Shown piece by piece: positions 6,546-13,393 of a DNA stretch of 16,151 bases (the stretch's first letter is position 1; the number at the start of each line of letters is the position of its first letter). This DNA comes from Atribacteria bacterium SCGC AAA255-G05. Lineage in GTDB: Bacteria > Atribacterota > Phoenicimicrobiia > Phoenicimicrobiales > Phoenicimicrobiaceae. The notes beneath the pieces are model-generated. The model was not told where the DNA came from. It saw nothing but the letters and a program-made list of their open reading frames with translations, and searched no databases. The position numbers and the translations under genes were made by a program. Location of the stretch: contig ASPA01000006.1 of the NCBI GenBank assembly GCA_000405605.1, forward strand, positions 1 through 16,151, in the 5' to 3' direction.

Positions 6546-6574
6546 ATATTATACTATATAAAATATTTTGTCAA
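6546..6574 (-). promoter_or_regulatory. Sigma70-type promoter retained upstream of the fur remnant
   Basis: TTGACA reads on the - strand at 6574-6569. TAATAT follows at 17-nt spacing (6551-6546), or TATAAT at 15-nt spacing (6553-6548). The arrangement matches the promoter of intact fur at 13272-13300. The next ~115 nt (6575-6689) hold no gene. Confidence 0.6.
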
Positions 6575-6689
6575 GTATTTTTATAACAGTATTTTTATAA
6601 TTTGGTATTGCTTATTGTGTATCGCGTAAAGAGAAAGAAAAAAATTAAACTATAATGTGAAGACCTCTATTTGGCACTTACTTTTCTTC

Positions 6690-7265
6690 CTACTTTTTTC
6701 TGAAATTTAAAATATAATCTTTTACTTTATTATTATCGTGAATTAATTCTGTATATATCTCTTTTTCAAAACTAAATCCAGTTCCTTCAATTTCTTTTTT
6801 AATTTCTTCTTTTGAAGTTACATCTGTATGGGTAGTAAGATGACTTGGATAAACTGAGATTAAAGCATTTTTTCTAGTTATTCTATAAACATCTTTATAA
6901 AGTTTTTTTCTATCATCTACAGTACTAGTATTATTCTTTCCAACTAAATGAATAACATCGTAAAGCAAAACTACATCGATAGATTCATTCTCTAAATTAA
7001 TTTTTGATTCTTCTGATTTAGTATGTAGGGGTATTATATTTTTTAGACCTTTGGTCTTCGCTATTTCGTTTAACTTATTTATAGATTCTACGTCTTTATC
7101 CATGGCGTATACTTTGCCTTCCTTGCTCACCACTTTTGCAGCGGGAATGGTATAATGACCGTCACCACAACCAAAATCCAAGACGACATCACCTTTTTTA
7201 ATACCAATATCTTCAAGGAAGACTTCACTTTCCCTGTTTAACCATTCTTTAACATTGATTTCCAT
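6690..7265 (-). CDS. Class I SAM-dependent methyltransferase
   Basis: A 191-residue methyltransferase. Motif I is VVLDFGCGDGHYTIPAA with the acidic residue of YAMDKD next; IDVVLLYDVIHLVG and a late ALISVYPSH strand follow. It resembles UbiE/small-molecule types. It carries no Cys motif of the arsenite methyltransferases. ATG 7265 has GGAAGA just upstream. It lies 23 nt downstream of the MBL-fold hydrolase gene and is probably the last gene of that transcript. The substrate is unknown. Confidence 0.82.
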   Translation of the reverse strand: MEINVKEWLNRESEVFLEDIGIKKGDVVLDFGCGDGHYTIPAAKVVSKEGKVYAMDKDVESINKLNEIAKTKGLKNIIPLHTKSEESKINLENESIDVVLLYDVIHLVGKNNTSTVDDRKKLYKDVYRITRKNALISVYPSHLTTHTDVTSKEEIKKEIEGTGFSFEKEIYTELIHDNNKVKDYILNFRKK

Positions 7266-7288
7266 ATTCTTCCAACCTTAAAGTAATT

Positions 7289-8149
7289 TTATTTTAAATC
7301 ATTCATAGTAACTACTATTCCCACACCAACATTTATAAAATTATCACCATATTCTTTTTTAAATAATTGTCTTGCGGCATCTCCTGAACAATGACAAGGA
7401 CCGACATAGCTCACCCCTAATTTCCGGAAACTGGAAACAATCTTTTCTATTTCACCTTTGCTTTCTCCACCTAAATGGAAACCGCCCATTACTAAAAGCA
7501 CATCATCCTTAAACAACTCCTTCGCCTTATTTACTATTTTCACAATACCGGGATGGGCACATCCGGTTATTACTATCAATCCTTTTTCCATATGAATAAG
7601 CAAAGATTGCTCTTTTATCCAGGTTCCCAGCTCACCGGTAGAATAAACTCCCTGGCAAATCTTTAAAGGTCCTTGAACTTCAACTACCTTTGCCCCACAT
7701 TCCTTCACTCCGTCCTTAAATCCTTTGGGAAATGATTCAGGTAGATAAACAACAACTTCCGGATTCTTTTCCAGAAAGCTGGGCAATCCTCCCACATGGT
7801 CTCCATGAATATGAGAAAGCACCACCAAATCTATTTCCTTGGGATTAATACCCAACTCTTCCATATTAGTTAACAATATTGAGCCATCTCCACCGGTATC
7901 AAAAAGAATAGTTTTTTCGGTTCCCCTTATAACACAGGAGAAACCCCAGGCAGTCGTTAATCTTTCCTTATACGGATTATTATCGTAACTAACAGTAATA
8001 CTTAGATTTTTTACAGCGGTTGTGGAGGTGTTTTCTTCGGCCTGTACAATTTGTCCCTTTTTACCCTTTTCGTGTCTAGGGAAAATAGTTAAACCTAATA
8101 TTGTGCCAAGGGTTACTATTAAGATAACTAAAATCCATAGTTTGTTCAT
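7289..8149 (-). CDS. MBL-fold metallohydrolase (COG1237 type) with N-terminal membrane anchor
   Basis: A 286-residue metallo-beta-lactamase-fold protein. The N-terminus, LWILVILIVTLGTILGLTIF at residues 4-23, is a signal anchor or uncleaved signal peptide, so the enzyme probably sits on the outer face of the cytoplasmic membrane. Metal ligands: FDTGGD at 83-88 and HIHGDH at 113-118 (HxHxDH), with later CAHPGI and GGFHLGG His residues and a PCHCSGD near 255. COG1237 proteins are annotated as dihydropterin aminobenzene-phosphate synthase-like, a name drawn from methanopterin biosynthesis in archaea that may not apply here. AGAGGA precedes ATG 8149. It lies 58 nt after the ferredoxin gene, plausibly in the same operon. 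Confidence 0.85.
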   Translation of the reverse strand: MNKLWILVILIVTLGTILGLTIFPRHEKGKKGQIVQAEENTSTTAVKNLSITVSYDNNPYKERLTTAWGFSCVIRGTEKTILFDTGGDGSILLTNMEELGINPKEIDLVVLSHIHGDHVGGLPSFLEKNPEVVVYLPESFPKGFKDGVKECGAKVVEVQGPLKICQGVYSTGELGTWIKEQSLLIHMEKGLIVITGCAHPGIVKIVNKAKELFKDDVLLVMGGFHLGGESKGEIEKIVSSFRKLGVSYVGPCHCSGDAARQLFKKEYGDNFINVGVGIVVTMNDLK

Positions 8150-8207
8150 TTTAATCCTCTTTATTTATCTAATAATAATATCCTATATAAAAGATATTTA
8201 TTTTTAG

Positions 8208-8540
8208 TTATTTTAAGTGTCTTCTCCTACCTCTTCCTTTATTACCTCTATGGCCAGGACTAATGGATCTACCTGTTCCAAAATTCCTACCTCTTTCAAA
8301 GCTACCTCCTATAGCATTAATAAACCCAGACCTAAATGCTTGTCTTGTACTCGATTCTTCTTGATTTTTATTTTCTTCAAGAATAATTGCACCGCTTGGA
8401 CAACTATTTGCTGCTTCGGTAATACAATTAGCGTTCTCGTCTTCTATTATTGCTTTTCTATTTACCATTTCAAATCCTTGAGGGCAAATATTCACGCAAA
8501 TTCCACAACCGACACATCTATTTTTATCAATTTTTACCAT
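8208..8540 (-). CDS. Single-cluster [4Fe-4S] ferredoxin with Gly/Arg-rich tail
   Basis: A 110-residue electron carrier. The ferredoxin part, residues 1-60, has CVGCGICVNICP for three ligands of one cluster plus the first Cys-Pro, and CITEAANSCPSGAI, the reduced second site seen in monocluster ferredoxins. Residues ~65-110 form a separate cationic tail with FERGRNFGTGRSISPGHRG and GRGRRRHLK, foreign to ordinary ferredoxins and like the Gly/Arg part of DUF5320. The ribosome site GAGGAG lies inside the final codons of the upstream NifX-like gene (stop 8546-8548, start 8540), so the two are translationally coupled. It may reduce or dock to a NifX/DUF5320-type partner (inference). Confidence 0.85.
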   Translation of the reverse strand: MVKIDKNRCVGCGICVNICPQGFEMVNRKAIIEDENANCITEAANSCPSGAIILEENKNQEESSTRQAFRSGFINAIGGSFERGRNFGTGRSISPGHRGNKGRGRRRHLK

Positions 8541-8545
8541 TTTAT

Positions 8546-8947
8546 TTACTCCTCTTTTTTAATATATATTATCTCTTTATCAATTCCTTTTTCTTTTTCT
8601 ATTTCAGATTTAATTTTATTACTAAGAAGCTTAATCTTATATATTGTTTTCTCAATATTCTTTTCTCTTGAAATAATAGGTACAAATCGTTTTTTTATTC
8701 TTATAATATTTGGCCCATATCTAAATGCTGCAAAAACAAAAATATTTTTTAATAATTCAGAAACGCTTTTTGCTTTTTTAATATCACCATGTTCTTCTTC
8801 CTGAGTAGAATTTTCAATTCTCTTTAAAAATCTTAAATCCTTAGTTTCTAAGTCAAAATCATAGATCAAGAAAAATTTTGATGATCCAAAATGCCCATTG
8901 GTAAATTCTGTTTCATTATCTGTTCCACATGCTAATTTTATTTTCAT
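8546..8947 (-). CDS. Divergent NifX-like protein
   Basis: A 133-residue protein starting MKIKLACGTDNETEFTNGHF, which fits the NifX/PF02579 opening, with GSSKFFLIYDF where the family has FGRCxYFxxY and an RIENSTQ turn. The usual FGRC Cys is replaced by Ser (FGSSKFF), and the second half is Lys/Ile-rich and lacks the GPNAF loop, so cofactor binding may differ. The start chosen is ATG 8947, preceded by AAAGGA at good spacing. An upstream GTG at 8995 overlaps the previous gene's stop (GTGA) but adds 16 unconserved residues. It sits between a methyltransferase and the ferredoxin, tightly packed on both sides. Confidence 0.7.
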   Translation of the reverse strand: MKIKLACGTDNETEFTNGHFGSSKFFLIYDFDLETKDLRFLKRIENSTQEEEHGDIKKAKSVSELLKNIFVFAAFRYGPNIIRIKKRFVPIISREKNIEKTIYKIKLLSNKIKSEIEKEKGIDKEIIYIKKEE

Positions 8948-8991
8948 AATTCCTTTCGCTCCCTTCTCTTCTTTTCTGTTTCGATTATTCT

Positions 8992-9645
8992 TCACGACAC
9001 TTTTACCCCCTTGAGTAATCTTACATAACCATGAAAAAATAGATGTTTCTCAAAATAGTTGAATCCTTCTTCAGCTAATATTTTTTGCCAATTTTTTTCC
9101 ACAAAATCAAATGCATAAGGACATTCTATAAGCTTGAAAGGAATTTTTAAATAAAGGGACATTTCTTTTACAGAAAATTCATTGTAATCCAAGATAAAAA
9201 ACTCCCCCTGCTTTTTTAATACCTTAAAGGTATTTTTGATGATTTTTCTTCTAACACCCTGTGGAAATCCGTGCAATACAAAGGAGATAAAAACCTTATC
9301 AAACTTATTTTCGTAAGGCAAAGGTTCATCAATTCTTTGATTAATTATTTTAGCATTAGCAAAACTTGCGCACCTTCTTTCAAATTGAGTAACCATCTCG
9401 CTGGAAATATCAAGTCCTATCAATTCACCTGTAGTAGAAAGATAGTTCATCATTAAACATGCATTCCTACCAGTGCCTGCTCCTAAATCAATAATTCTGT
9501 CGTTAGACTTAATATTCATTAACCGAATTGCTTTTTGTATAAATAAAGAATATCCACCAAAGGTTATGATGTTCATTAATATATCGTAATATTTTGCTGT
9601 CAACTTACTAATTTCAACTTTTGATTCTGGGTAATAAGCACACAC
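8992..9645 (-). CDS. Class I SAM-dependent methyltransferase
   Basis: A 217-residue methyltransferase. Motif I is IIDLGAGTGRNACLMM, then LIGLDISSEMV, and KVLKKQGEFFILDY in the post-motif region. The N-terminus (KYYDILMNIITFGGY) resembles UbiE-like small-molecule methyltransferases. The start is GTG 9645, supported by TAGGAGAA 6 nt upstream. It is the first gene of a likely operon methyltransferase, NifX-like, ferredoxin. It begins 28 nt after the MFS gene ends and may be read from there. The substrate is unknown. Confidence 0.83.
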   Translation of the reverse strand: MCAYYPESKVEISKLTAKYYDILMNIITFGGYSLFIQKAIRLMNIKSNDRIIDLGAGTGRNACLMMNYLSTTGELIGLDISSEMVTQFERRCASFANAKIINQRIDEPLPYENKFDKVFISFVLHGFPQGVRRKIIKNTFKVLKKQGEFFILDYNEFSVKEMSLYLKIPFKLIECPYAFDFVEKNWQKILAEEGFNYFEKHLFFHGYVRLLKGVKVS

Positions 9646-9673
9646 TAATAATTCTCCTAAATTTTGAATTAAA

Positions 9674-10945
9674 TCACATATTTTCTTTTATTGTTCTTGA
9701 TTCTTTTAAGTTAAAACTTAAAATAAATCCAAGCAGGATAGGGACCCCGGTGATAATAAATAGCATATTATAAGAGATATATTGAACAATTAATCCTCCG
9801 ATTAGAGGGAAAAGAGATACTGGAAACAATAAGGTTCCGGTAAAGCTGATATATATGGGTCTATCCCTTGGAAGCGCTATATCCAGCAGGTAATTTGTAT
9901 TACCTATCGACCTTCCTGAAATAAAGAATCCTATGATTGCAAATAGAAGAAGATATAATAATTCATTTTTAAATTGAGTCATCAGTGCAACGATCGGTAC
10001 CATCAAACCGGCAAATGTGCTGATTTGAATCACCTTTTTATTTCCTACAAAATCAGAAAGATGAGCCCATAAAATATTTGACAACACGCTACCGAGCATT
10101 TGAGCAGAAAGAAGCATACCGACTGTTTCTAATCTAATGCCCAATATATCCTTTAAATAAAGGACATAAAATGGTAAAGCCATTCCTCCGGCTCCTGTAA
10201 GGATTTCTACCATAATAAACCTTTTATAATTACTGTTTTTCTTTATAATTAGAAAGGCTTTTTTAAGAAAATCTTTAAAAGGTAATTGATTTTTATAAAC
10301 TTTTTCAGTGGGTTCTTTCACGGAACCTAAAGCAATATAAGAGATGCTCAAAAAAATAAAGACTAAGGAAAAAAGCAAAGCGAAATTATATGGAAATTCT
10401 ATGGTATTATTTCCTAAAATATTCTTTACAATTAATCCGGAGCCGATGGCTAAAGTGCCTCCCCATAATTGGCGATAGCCAAAAAATCTTCCTCTTAAAT
10501 TGGATGGCAATGATTTGCCCCAGATATCAAAGAAGGGGACAGCCGCAATCCCTCCCATAAATGTATGTAGAATTAGTGTAACAAACAGAAAAAAAATGGT
10601 TAGATTCGGATATGTGTTATTAAATATATAGGTTGTGAAAGCCAGAAGTCCCCAGCTTAATGCGCGTACGGTGATAGCAAATATTAGAAGAGGTTTTTTA
10701 TGAATTTTATTTTCAATTTTATTAGCTACCAACAATTGAGGAAACACGGAAGCTATACCACCAAGCCTGCCAATTAAAGTAGACGACAACCCTATAAGTA
10801 TTTTAGATTTAGAAAAATGATCGAGAAATATAGGAAGTATGGTATTGGGGTTGCAAAAAGCCTGCCCGCCAGTAAATAATATGCCATGAATAAGACCCAT
10901 AGTAAAATTCCATTTTATATTATTAGTAGTAGTATTATTCTTCAA
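9674..10945 (-). CDS. Major facilitator superfamily transporter
   Basis: A 423-residue integral membrane protein with about 12 hydrophobic segments in two halves separated by a charged loop (KEPTEKVYKNQLPF near 210-225), the MFS plan. RLGG and the following cytoplasmic basic stretch stand at the loop 2-3 position, and the PLFDIWGK-like PFFDIWGKSLPSNLRGRFFG region fits loop 4-5. It starts at TTG 10945 with AAAGGGAG 7 nt before it. The substrate is not readable; the neighbouring metal permease makes metal complex or drug export possible. It is separated from the upstream permease gene by 101 nt with no clear terminator. Confidence 0.82.
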   Translation of the reverse strand: MKNNTTTNNIKWNFTMGLIHGILFTGGQAFCNPNTILPIFLDHFSKSKILIGLSSTLIGRLGGIASVFPQLLVANKIENKIHKKPLLIFAITVRALSWGLLAFTTYIFNNTYPNLTIFFLFVTLILHTFMGGIAAVPFFDIWGKSLPSNLRGRFFGYRQLWGGTLAIGSGLIVKNILGNNTIEFPYNFALLFSLVFIFLSISYIALGSVKEPTEKVYKNQLPFKDFLKKAFLIIKKNSNYKRFIMVEILTGAGGMALPFYVLYLKDILGIRLETVGMLLSAQMLGSVLSNILWAHLSDFVGNKKVIQISTFAGLMVPIVALMTQFKNELLYLLLFAIIGFFISGRSIGNTNYLLDIALPRDRPIYISFTGTLLFPVSLFPLIGGLIVQYISYNMLFIITGVPILLGFILSFNLKESRTIKENM

Positions 10946-11046
10946 TTTAAAACTCCCTTTTCAATACTTTTTATGAATTTTTAACGGCCTTATTTAATTC
11001 TTTTCAAGATTTTTCAGACAACCGTTCAATAAAATTAATTATTCAA

Positions 11047-12075
11047 TCAGAATCCCAGTAAGTAAAAGGCGAGCCCAATTATAATGCCAAATACTAAATT
11101 GAATAGCTTAACCAATATAGAATCCTTTATAGTATACGAGAGTAAAGGGAGCATACCATGTCCATCCTGAACAATAGAACTGGCCAGTAAAATAGAAAAG
11201 GGCATCATGCCTTTGGCATAGAGTATTACAAAAATCATATGAGGTCCGGATTCTGGTATAATTCCTATAAGTACAGCAAGCAAGCCAATCCATTTCATAT
11301 GGTCTTGTACAAACTCCTCTATATTCCAGTATTTAAATCCGATTTCAATTACCATTATGGCAGAAAAAGACCATAGAAAAACGCTTAGTAGATGCTTTTT
11401 AACAATATGTTTCCAGATATGTTCTCTCAAAAAATGTTCAGGAACTGTAGCAATAATTCCTAATGAAATAACAAATAAAATAACAAATGTAATTCTCTTC
11501 CAATCCCAGGAAGAAGGACCAAATAATCCCATAATTACTGCTACTAAAACAACAATAGCTCCGACTAATAAAAAAATACGGGTGGGTGATAATTTTAAGT
11601 AGTTTTGGATTATAGTCTGTTTATCAAAACACTTACACTCTTTAATAGAATGTATCTTATATAATTCACATTCTTTGCAAGTTTTAAGTTTTAGTATTGT
11701 GACTATTTTATCAGAAAACCAGCCCAAAACAATACCGAGGATAAAAAGTATAACAAATAATAGCAATGCTTGTTTTGGAAACATAGCAAGCATAACAAAT
11801 GCCTCGTCACCCGATGTAGCTATCATACCTCCAGCCAAGGCACCAAAACTGATCAGGCCATGAACGTAAAAAGAAACATTCAAAAAAGCTCCCAGGCATC
11901 CTGGAGTAGAACCGAGAAATGAAGAAATTAGATATTGTTGTCCTTTTCGTCTTTTAATAATGTTATTTATATTTCCCTTAGTAAGAACATTAAAATAGTC
12001 TAATATTAACATCATAGTAAATACAAAAAAACTTATCATTAAGGATTGTTTTAAAATTTTAAAGATCAGTATCAT
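11047..12075 (-). CDS. ArsP_2-type 10-TM permease (putative heavy-metal/manganese exporter)
   Basis: A 342-residue membrane protein of the PF11449 type (putative 10-TM heavy-metal exporter, often annotated as putative manganese transporter). Diagnostic repeats are SSFLGSTPGCLGAFLNVSFY plus SGDEAF in the first half and GIIPESGPHMIFV with VQDGHGMLPLL in the second; these mirror each other as an internal duplication. Residues 133-149 are a cytoplasmic or external loop with four Cys (C133, C136, C147, C149), a likely metal-binding site. GGAAGGTG stands just before ATG 12075. Its place between iron-uptake genes and redox-metal genes fits metal balance. Substrate, Mn or another divalent ion, is inferred. 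Confidence 0.8.
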   Translation of the reverse strand: MILIFKILKQSLMISFFVFTMMLILDYFNVLTKGNINNIIKRRKGQQYLISSFLGSTPGCLGAFLNVSFYVHGLISFGALAGGMIATSGDEAFVMLAMFPKQALLLFVILFILGIVLGWFSDKIVTILKLKTCKECELYKIHSIKECKCFDKQTIIQNYLKLSPTRIFLLVGAIVVLVAVIMGLFGPSSWDWKRITFVILFVISLGIIATVPEHFLREHIWKHIVKKHLLSVFLWSFSAIMVIEIGFKYWNIEEFVQDHMKWIGLLAVLIGIIPESGPHMIFVILYAKGMMPFSILLASSIVQDGHGMLPLLSYTIKDSILVKLFNLVFGIIIGLAFYLLGF

Positions 12076-12102
12076 ATTCTAACACCTTCCAAATAATCAA
12101 AT

Positions 12103-12128
12103 AAGGGGTTCGATAAATCGAACCCCTT
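12103..12128. repeat. Hairpin of 12-bp arms, AAGGGGTTCGAT type
   Basis: AAGGGGTTCGAT, two bases, then the exact reverse complement. It lies 28 nt upstream of the permease start (- strand), so it would fall in that gene's leader or mark a boundary with the DUF5320 gene. No T-run follows on the - side. A dispersed palindrome or a leader structure are both possible. Confidence 0.7.
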
Positions 12129-12221
12129 CAATTCTCAAATTCTATCTTCTCGTGCAATACACAAGATTACTTCTGATTTTCTCTTTCTTTGCTATACGCT
12201 AAACACTATCCACTCTACGCT

Positions 12222-12249
12222 GTAGGGGCGTATAGCGATACGCCCCTAC
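12222..12249. repeat. GTAGGGGCG palindrome, copy 2
   Basis: GTAGGGGCGTAT, AGCG, then the reverse complement of the arm. It stands 36 nt past the stop of DUF5320 copy B, the same relative position as copy 1 at 5868-5895. One centre base differs from copy 1. Confidence 0.8.
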
Positions 12250-12285
12250 TTTCTATATACTAATTCGATTACTGAATTCCCTTTT

Positions 12286-12660
12286 CTATTTCTTTTCGCT
12301 TTTTTCTAATTCTGTAATGCGTTTGTTAATTTCTTCAAGTTGTTCTTTTAAAGCTTTTGCTTCTCCAGCTAACATCTCCATCTCTTGTTTAGGCTCTACC
12401 GGGGTTTGGTAAAATCCACCTCCATAAATGGGAGGAGGAGCTACAGGATAGGAATTCGCAGGCCAATATGCTCTACCATAACCTCTACCCATTCCTCTAC
12501 CGAATCCTCTACCATAACCTCTGCCATAACCAAAGCCTAATCCCAATCTACCTCCGGAAGGGTTCATAAAACCAGGTACAGAATAACCAGCGCAGTATCC
12601 GGCTGCTCTTCCAGTCATGGGGCCTAATCCCCCTGGACCAGTTCCATCTCCTCTTGGCAT
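12286..12660 (-). CDS. DUF5320 family protein (copy B)
   Basis: A 124-residue paralogue of copy A, nearly identical over the first ~50 residues (MPRGDGTGPGGLGPMTGRAA, GYCAGY, NPSGGRLGLGFGYGRG). It then diverges in the Gly/Arg repeat and the Pro-rich linker (NSYPVAPPPIYGGGFY) and ends in the same kind of coiled coil (LKEQLEEINKRITELEK). The start is ATG 12660 after GGAGATAAAAAGT. An in-frame extension upstream to 12738 would translate the operator and is rejected. A strong Fur box lies 48 nt upstream. The gene follows fur by 91 nt. Probable coiled-coil oligomer with a flexible cationic Gly/Arg head; function unknown. Confidence 0.86.
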   Translation of the reverse strand: MPRGDGTGPGGLGPMTGRAAGYCAGYSVPGFMNPSGGRLGLGFGYGRGYGRGFGRGMGRGYGRAYWPANSYPVAPPPIYGGGFYQTPVEPKQEMEMLAGEAKALKEQLEEINKRITELEKSEKK

Positions 12661-12707
12661 ACTTTTTATCTCCTTTCTTTTTTGTTTTTTTCTCAAAATA
12701 TATTTCT

Positions 12708-12726
12708 TATAATGATAATCATTTTC
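12708..12726 (-). promoter_or_regulatory. Fur box upstream of DUF5320 copy B
   Basis: TATAATGATAATCATTTTC on the + strand, 17 of 19 matches to the Fur consensus GATAATGATAATCATTATC. It sits between fur and the DUF5320 start. It implies that DUF5320 copy B has its own iron-controlled promoter. The equivalent site in block A has been lost by deletion. Confidence 0.8.
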
Positions 12727-12751
12727 AATAATATACATTAAAAAAATTTAT

Positions 12752-13231
12752 CTATTTTTCTTTATCTGAACATTCATCGCATAATCCATAAAATTGAATA
12801 GTGTGATTTTTAATTTCAAAATTATATTTTTTAGAAAGTTCTTTTTCTGTTTTTTTAATTAGCTCTAATTCTTCATCTACAAAATCTGTGTAATCGATTA
12901 TCCGACCACATTTAGTACATATTAGATGGTGATGATGGGATGGCTCTTTAGCCCCACGAGATAATTCATATCTCGCTCGTCCATCACCAAAATCAAATTT
13001 AAAGACCAAGCCCATATTAATCAATAGCTCTAATGTTCGGTAAACAGTGGTAAGGCCGATAGCCGGATAAATATTGTGTACTTTTAAATATATATCTTCT
13101 GCACTGAGATGTTCTTTAGATTCATCCAAGACCTGTAAAATGATTTGTCGCGGGATAGTAATTCTATAGCCACAACCTCTAAATTCACCGTGCCACCATT
13201 TTGCTGGTCCTCCACCCCATCTTCCCTGCAT
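12752..13231 (-). CDS. fur: Fur-family metal-dependent repressor with Trp/Gly/His N-terminal extension
   Basis: A 159-residue cytosolic DNA-binding regulator. Residues 1-22 are an unusual extension, MQGRWGGGPAKWWHGEFRGC. The winged helix covers ~23-85, with TTVYRTLELL at 61-70 as recognition helix. The metal/dimer domain has HHHH at 99-102, C105 and C108 (CTKCG), and a final CDEC at 151-154, the structural zinc pair. The start is ATG 13231 with AAGGA 9 nt before it. An upstream frame to 13273 translates the Fur box and -10 and is rejected. Neighbouring feoAB and perfect Fur boxes favour iron sensing over Zur or PerR, but sequence alone does not settle this. Autoregulation is expected. Confidence 0.87.
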   Translation of the reverse strand: MQGRWGGGPAKWWHGEFRGCGYRITIPRQIILQVLDESKEHLSAEDIYLKVHNIYPAIGLTTVYRTLELLINMGLVFKFDFGDGRARYELSRGAKEPSHHHHLICTKCGRIIDYTDFVDEELELIKKTEKELSKKYNFEIKNHTIQFYGLCDECSDKEK

Positions 13232-13252
13232 AATAATAGTTCCTTTCTTATT

Positions 13253-13271
13253 GATAATGATTACCATTAAC
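13253..13271 (-). promoter_or_regulatory. Fur box of the fur promoter
   Basis: GATAATGATTACCATTAAC on the + strand, next to the -10 hexamer, where a bound repressor would block initiation. Identical to 6527-6545. Confidence 0.82.
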
Positions 13272-13300
13272 ATAATATACTAAATAAATTCTGTTGTCAA
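13272..13300 (-). promoter_or_regulatory. Sigma70-type promoter of fur
   Basis: On the - strand: TTGACA (13300-13295), 17 nt, TATTAT (13277-13272). The spacing is optimal and the Fur box follows directly. This places transcription start near 13265 and the ATG at 13231. Confidence 0.75.
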
Positions 13301-13310
13301 ATATTTTTAA

Positions 13311-13349
13311 AAACAGTATCGAGTATTGAGTATATAGTATCGAGTAAAG
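13311..13349. repeat. Short direct repeats of GTATCGAGTA type
   Basis: Two GTATCGAGTA units with a GTATTGAGTA-like variant between relatives. Similar low-complexity strings (ACTAAATACTAAATACT) occur at 13466-13482. A degenerate equivalent lies upstream of the old fur copy at about 6608-6640, so it belongs to the duplicated block. Confidence 0.45.
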
Positions 13350-13393
13350 AAAGAAAAAGAAGTGTATTTTGTTAACTATACGCTCTACGCTAT

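Noticed and set aside
8217..8804. 195-residue + strand open frame across ferredoxin and NifX-like genes
   Set aside because: Antisense shadow with Phe/Ile/Ser-rich, low-information translation and no ribosome site.
8948..8995. GTG 8995 start for the NifX-like gene (GTGA overlap with previous stop)
   Set aside because: It adds 16 polar, unconserved residues. ATG 8947 has AAAGGA and gives the family-typical MKIKLACG start.
12661..12738. Upstream start for DUF5320 copy B adding 26 residues
   Set aside because: It would translate the Fur box and the ribosome site. MPRGDG is the family start and is well spaced from GGAG.
13232..13273. Upstream start for fur giving MLMVIIINKKG
   Set aside because: This stretch is the Fur box and part of the -10. 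The ATG at 13231 has its own ribosome site. The same peptide in the dead copy reflects the shared operator, not protein conservation.
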